From: Rhizomicrobium sp.
GTDB taxonomy: Bacteria > Pseudomonadota > Alphaproteobacteria > Micropepsales > Micropepsaceae
Length of the DNA: 45,293 nt
Direction of reading: 5' to 3'
Assembly (NCBI GenBank): GCA_031291635.1
Contig: JARLIR010000139.1
Coordinates: forward strand, 1-45,293
Positions 42,195 through 45,293 of this stretch are shown one piece after another (positions within the stretch are counted from its first letter, which is position 1; the number at the start of each line of letters is the position of its first letter). The translations under genes and the position numbers were made by a program. Below the pieces are notes generated by a model that saw only the letters and a program-made list of their open reading frames with translations, did no database searches and was not told where the DNA came from.

Positions 42195-42244
42195 GCCCAA
42201 GACTGCCTCCCTGCGGAAGCCGGGGGGCAGTCATGGGCTTTTTT
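42195..42244 (+). terminator. Terminator of the cyd operon, overlapping the next gene's start
   Basis: GCCCA/TGGGC (42195-42199 and 42234-42238) and GACTGCC/GGCAGTC (42201-42207 and 42226-42232) stack with a single opposed A-A mismatch and are followed by six T. The descending arm contains the GGGGGG ribosome site and the ATG (42233-42235) of the next gene. Confidence 0.8.
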
Positions 42245-42883
42245 GTAAGGGTTGGTCTCTGCGTCTGCTTGATTGCAGTCGCTGCCGCTGCTGAGCCGGC
42301 GAGCAAAACCTACGAGCAATGGGTCGCTATGGCCGAGGCGGGCGATCCCGCCACAGATTTTACGGCATTGCGCAAATCCTACACGGCTTCCTCCAAATAT
42401 GACGGCTACAGCAGCGACTATCGCGACCTGCGCGCCGATATTTGGAAATTTGCCCAAGCCAAAGACTGCAAGCAATTGTTGGCGTTATCGCAGAAGGCCC
42501 TCAAGGGCGATTACACCCTGATCGAGGTTCATATCCATCGCAAGATCTGCCTGCGCTCAATGGGAGATGCCGCTGGAACGCAACAGGAGGACTTTGTGAT
42601 CTCGGGCCTTACCCGATCTCTTATGGGTTCGGGCGACGGAAAGAGCCCGCAAACCGCCTATGTGGTGATGACGATGGCGGAGGAGACGATGGTCGACAAT
42701 TTCCTGGAGCTTGACCAGCGACAGCAGGCACTTATCAATAAGGATGGACACAATTACGACCTGATCGAAGGCACCAACCGTGATACGGGTAAGCCAATGG
42801 CCGTTTACTTCAATGTGGATGCCATGTTCGGTAGCCTCACGAAGATGCTCGGCGGGGCCGACGGTAAGGACACAGGCAAATGA
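42233..42883 (+). CDS. Exported DUF4919-like protein
   Basis: A 216-residue protein with a signal peptide (MGFFVRVGLCVCLIAVAAAAEP). The body reads FTALRKSYTASSKYDG, then YSSDYRDLRADIWKFAQAKD, ALKGDYTLIEVHIHRKICL and PQTAYVVMTMAEE, a pattern I associate with DUF4919, a family of unknown function with TPR-like helices. The start codon lies within the cyd terminator hairpin; no later start would leave a signal peptide. Expression would therefore need readthrough or its own promoter between 42157 and 42232. Chorismate mutase follows about 18 bases downstream. Confidence 0.8.
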   Translation: MGFFVRVGLCVCLIAVAAAAEPASKTYEQWVAMAEAGDPATDFTALRKSYTASSKYDGYSSDYRDLRADIWKFAQAKDCKQLLALSQKALKGDYTLIEVHIHRKICLRSMGDAAGTQQEDFVISGLTRSLMGSGDGKSPQTAYVVMTMAEETMVDNFLELDQRQQALINKDGHNYDLIEGTNRDTGKPMAVYFNVDAMFGSLTKMLGGADGKDTGK

Positions 42884-42901
42884 TGACGAATGAAGGGCTC
42901 G

Positions 42902-43189
42902 ATGGCTGAATCCGAACTGCAACGCCTGCGCTGCTCCATCGATAATATCGATGCGGCGCTGATCCATCTCTTGGCCGAGCGTTTCAAATGCACGCAAGAG
43001 GTTGGGCGCTATAAGGCCACACACGGCCTGCCGCCCGCCGATCCCAGCCGCGAAGCCGCGCAAATCGCGCGCCTGCGCTCCCTGGCGCAAGATGCCAAGC
43101 TCGATCCGGATTTTGCCGAGAAATTCTTAGGCTTCATCGTCACCGAAGTGATCCGCCACCACGAAGCCATTCGGGCGGAAAAGAGATAG
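42902..43189 (+). CDS. Chorismate mutase, AroQ (type II) class
   Basis: A 95-residue all-helical enzyme converting chorismate to prephenate. It begins ELQRLRCSIDNIDAALIHLLAER, the AroQ signature with the active-site Arg and the Asp of IDNID, and continues VGRYKATHGLPPADPSREA (active-site Lys) and FIVTEVIRHHEAI. The ATG at 42902 has GAAGGG five bases upstream; an in-frame ATG at 42890 is possible. No dehydratase or dehydrogenase domain is fused. Prephenate is also the reported oxygen donor for UbiUV, but that link is only suggestive here. Confidence 0.93.
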   Translation: MAESELQRLRCSIDNIDAALIHLLAERFKCTQEVGRYKATHGLPPADPSREAAQIARLRSLAQDAKLDPDFAEKFLGFIVTEVIRHHEAIRAEKR

Positions 43190-43190
43190 C

Positions 43191-43316
43191 CTAGAGCGCG
43201 CCTGTCATCAGCGGCCAAGCCGTCACCACGATTTGGGTCAGGGCGATCAGCGCGCCCGCCGTGCAGGCCGCTACCAGCCCCAGAACGATCCTGCGGTCTT
43301 CGTGATCCCTACGCAT
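43191..43316 (-). CDS. Small single-pass membrane protein, unknown
   Basis: A 41-residue frame starting MRRDHEDRRIVLGLVAACTAG. A charged N-terminus is followed by one hydrophobic helix (about residues 11-37) ending WPLMTGAL. GAGGG lies about four bases before the ATG at 43316. It fills the gap between convergent chorismate mutase and the next minus-strand gene. I know no family; similar-looking small proteins are common in alphaproteobacteria. Confidence 0.6.
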   Translation of the reverse strand: MRRDHEDRRIVLGLVAACTAGALIALTQIVVTAWPLMTGAL

Positions 43317-43387
43317 TGCACCCTCACGCGCTCCCTGCGGGAAGTCTAAGGGCCGAGCGCTAAATTCTGCTTAAAACTGTCTGGTTC

Positions 43388-44167
43388 CTAGCCAGGTTCA
43401 CTTTGCGTCGTTCCCAGGCCCGGGTGGTCATCCTCCAGCACCAGCTCCAGCGCCACCGAGCGGAGCCGCGACAGCGGGGGCGGTTCCAACTCGGCTGGCT
43501 GCGCGGGGGGCGATGGGCGTAGGGGCAGGGGGGCAGACTGCACGGGCTCGCCCCTGGCCACGGCCTGTTTCAGCCGCTGCATCAGCCGGACGAGCACGAA
43601 CCAGCCAAAGCCCAGTATGGGCACAAACATCAGGGCGCGGCGCTTATAAGCGGCGAAAGCGGGCCCTTGCGTGCGCCGCTCCTCGATCACTGCTTTGCAC
43701 ACGAAGGCGATGGCCAAAAGGCTGGCACCTGCCAGAGAGGAGGGGCGACCGAATTCGATCGCTGTGGCAAAGGCGGCGATGATCAAGCACAAATAGATGG
43801 GATGGCGCACCATGGCGTAGGGACCGCGGGTGACGATGCTGGCGCCACGGCTGAAGGCGATTTGGCGATATAGCAAGGCCCAACAAGCGATACTAAGCGA
43901 GCCCCCCACCAGCAAAGCGAGGCGCCATGCCAGCACTTGATCGGCCGCGCGATACCACAGCCGGTATTGCACATCGAGACCTGGCCACGGCGTCAGTGTA
44001 AAAAGAAGGGCACCTGCTGCCAGCGTCAGGAGGCGATAAATCAGCTCTTCGCTAAGACGCAGTTTGTGCATGCCACGCAACGGTGCCACCGTCGCCAAGA
44101 GCCACGCCACCAGCCACATGAGCCACAAAAGATAGATCGCAAAAAGGGGCAGCATGGGGTTCTCCAT
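43388..44167 (-). CDS. Isoprenylcysteine carboxyl methyltransferase-like membrane protein
   Basis: A 259-residue integral membrane protein with about five hydrophobic segments in residues 5-195. The ICMT/phospholipid methyltransferase signature is present: SIVTRGPYAMVRHPIYLCL, followed by EERRTQGPAFAAYKRR. Such proteins methylate small lipid-like substrates at the membrane with S-adenosylmethionine; bacterial members are mostly uncharacterised. The last 60 residues are a proline-rich polar tail (PLPLRPSPPAQPAELEPPP) not part of the domain. An in-frame ATG at 44155 is preceded by GGAG and may be the real start. Confidence 0.85.
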   Translation of the reverse strand: MENPMLPLFAIYLLWLMWLVAWLLATVAPLRGMHKLRLSEELIYRLLTLAAGALLFTLTPWPGLDVQYRLWYRAADQVLAWRLALLVGGSLSIACWALLYRQIAFSRGASIVTRGPYAMVRHPIYLCLIIAAFATAIEFGRPSSLAGASLLAIAFVCKAVIEERRTQGPAFAAYKRRALMFVPILGFGWFVLVRLMQRLKQAVARGEPVQSAPLPLRPSPPAQPAELEPPPLSRLRSVALELVLEDDHPGLGTTQSEPG

Positions 44168-44270
44168 CCAGCTGCCGCTTTAATGCGTTATGCGGTGTCA
44201 ACAAACAGCGTCCGGCAGGAAAGCCTCGCCAGTGAGACTTTTCTGCCGCACGTTTACGCAGCGTTACAGC

Positions 44271-45293
44271 CTAAAACTTCAACGCCTTGGCGCCCTTCAC
44301 CGCAGGAATTTTGCGGATCGCAGCGATCACGGCGTCGTCGACATCGCCGTCCACTTCGACCAGTGCGATGGCGTCCTCGCCCGGAGCACTACGGCCCAGC
44401 GTGAAGTTGGCGATATTCACTTTGGATTCGCCAAGCAAGGTGCCCAGACGCCCAATGAAGCCGGGCTTATCTTCGTTGGTGACGTAAATCATGTTCGGCG
44501 CGAATTCGGCGTCGAGCTTGATGTCTTTGACTTGGATCAGGCGCGGCCGTCCATCGGCGAACACGGTGCCAGCAACGGTGCGAACCATTTCCGGCGTCGT
44601 CACTTTGACCTGGATATAGCCTTCATAGATGCCTTGCTGATCCTGACGTGTCTCACTGACTTTGATGCCGCGTTCTTTGGCGATCACCGGGGCATTGACC
44701 ATGTTGACTTCCGGCATATGCGGCTTGAGCAAACCGGCCAAAGCGGCTTGCGTCAGGGCGCGGCGGTTCAATTTGGCAACCGAGCCTTCGTAGAGGATAT
44801 CAACGGTTTGAATGCTGGTCTCGGTGAGCTGACCGGCAAAGCCGCCCAATGCTTGCGCCAGCGCAATCCACGGCTTCACATGCTGGGCTTCTTGCGCCGA
44901 GATCGACGGCATATTGAGCGCGTTGACGATGGCGCCGGTCAGCAGGTAGTCGGAGATTTGCTCGGCCACCTGCAAGGCGACGTTTTCCTGCGCTTCTTCG
45001 GTGGAGGCACCCAGATGCGGTGTGGCCACGACCTTTTCATTGCCGAAGAGCGGACTGGCTTTGGCCGGTTCTTCGGTAAAGACGTCGAGCGCAGCGCCCG
45101 CCACTTGGCCACTGTCGAGCGCGGCTTTCAGCGCCACTTCGTCAATCAGGCCGCCACGAGCGCAGTTGATGATACGCACGCCCTTCTTGGTCTTGGCCAG
45201 GGCTTCGGCGGAAAGAATACCGCGCGTCTCCGCCGTCAGTGGCGTGTGCAGCGTAATGAAATCGGCGCGGGCCAGAAGATCATCCAGCTCGAC
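44271..45293 (-). CDS. serA: D-3-phosphoglycerate dehydrogenase, 5' end cut by window
   Basis: The minus-strand frame is open to the last base and gives the C-terminal 340 residues. It begins VELDDLLARADFITLHTPL, then IINCARGGLIDE, ALDVFTEEP and VVATPHLGAST with the catalytic His, all from the NAD-binding half. An allosteric substrate-binding domain (IVNALNMPSISAQEA to about TVFADGRPR) and a C-terminal ACT domain (MIYVTNEDKPGFIGRLGTLL, SKVNIANFTLGR) follow. This long three-domain form is common in alphaproteobacteria. The enzyme starts serine synthesis from glycolysis. The N-terminal substrate-binding part and the start lie beyond the window. Confidence 0.96.
   Translation of the reverse strand, partial: VELDDLLARADFITLHTPLTAETRGILSAEALAKTKKGVRIINCARGGLIDEVALKAALDSGQVAGAALDVFTEEPAKASPLFGNEKVVATPHLGASTEEAQENVALQVAEQISDYLLTGAIVNALNMPSISAQEAQHVKPWIALAQALGGFAGQLTETSIQTVDILYEGSVAKLNRRALTQAALAGLLKPHMPEVNMVNAPVIAKERGIKVSETRQDQQGIYEGYIQVKVTTPEMVRTVAGTVFADGRPRLIQVKDIKLDAEFAPNMIYVTNEDKPGFIGRLGTLLGESKVNIANFTLGRSAPGEDAIALVEVDGDVDDAVIAAIRKIPAVKGAKALKF

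Noticed and set aside
40903-42306. 467-codon antisense frame over cydB
   Set aside because: Low-complexity charged translation opposite a clear cydB; rejected as a shadow.
1-45293. tRNA, rRNA, CRISPR arrays, insertion sequences or phage genes
   Set aside because: I looked for cloverleaf-like genes, regular spacer-repeat arrays, transposase or integrase motifs and found none I could support.

Overview
The window (about 45 kb, GC-rich) reads as an alphaproteobacterial chromosome segment, probably from a soil or plant-litter relative of Rhizomicrobium or the Caulobacterales. That placement is inferred from Caulobacter-type TonB-dependent receptors, FadR-type GntR regulators, FixLJ-like proteins and gene style; no rRNA or marker phylogeny is available. 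Both ends cut genes: a GH79-like glycosidase on the left (minus strand, running off base 1) and serA on the right (minus strand, running off the last base).

Positions 1-32.0 kb form a dense carbohydrate locus that fits xyloglucan breakdown. It holds a GH79-like enzyme, a decayed GH9 cellulase remnant, two large TonB-dependent receptors, a GH74 xyloglucanase-type protein, a GH95 fucosidase-type protein, a GH35 beta-galactosidase lipoprotein and two GH31 alpha-xylosidase-type proteins, each with a PA14-like insert. A vSGLT-like sodium/sugar symporter, an aldo/keto reductase, galT, galK and an SMP-30 lactonase follow. Two closely related FadR-type GntR regulators sit inside the locus. The likely flow is: GH74 cuts the backbone, the receptors import oligosaccharides, GH95/GH35/GH31 strip fucose, galactose and xylose in the periplasm or at the membrane, and the symporter plus galK/galT take up and phosphorylate galactose. 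A secreted protein with three cysteine-rich repeats (23.8-24.8 kb) shares the promoter motifs and has no function I recognise.

Two recurring DNA motifs tie the locus together. One is an AT-rich element, about ATTTATATGAYAA, upstream of GH31-1, GH74/GH95, GH35, the cysteine-repeat protein, the symporter and AKR/galT. The other is a LacI/GalR-type AGCGCT-centred element near receptor 2, GntR1, the cysteine-repeat protein, the SMP-30/GntR2 pair and a small protein. No LacI-family gene lies in the window.

From 32.2 kb onward the content is mostly core and low-oxygen physiology: ubiT-ubiU-ubiV (oxygen-independent ubiquinone hydroxylation), a PCuAC copper chaperone, a single-domain receiver, a FixJ-like regulator with its FixL-like kinase (lacking the expected haem histidine), and divergent from it a cytochrome bd operon cydP-cydA-cydB-cydX behind a perfect FNR/FixK-type box. 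A DUF4919-like exported protein, chorismate mutase, a 41-residue membrane protein, an isoprenylcysteine methyltransferase-like protein and serA close the window. I saw no tRNA, rRNA, CRISPR array or insertion sequence.
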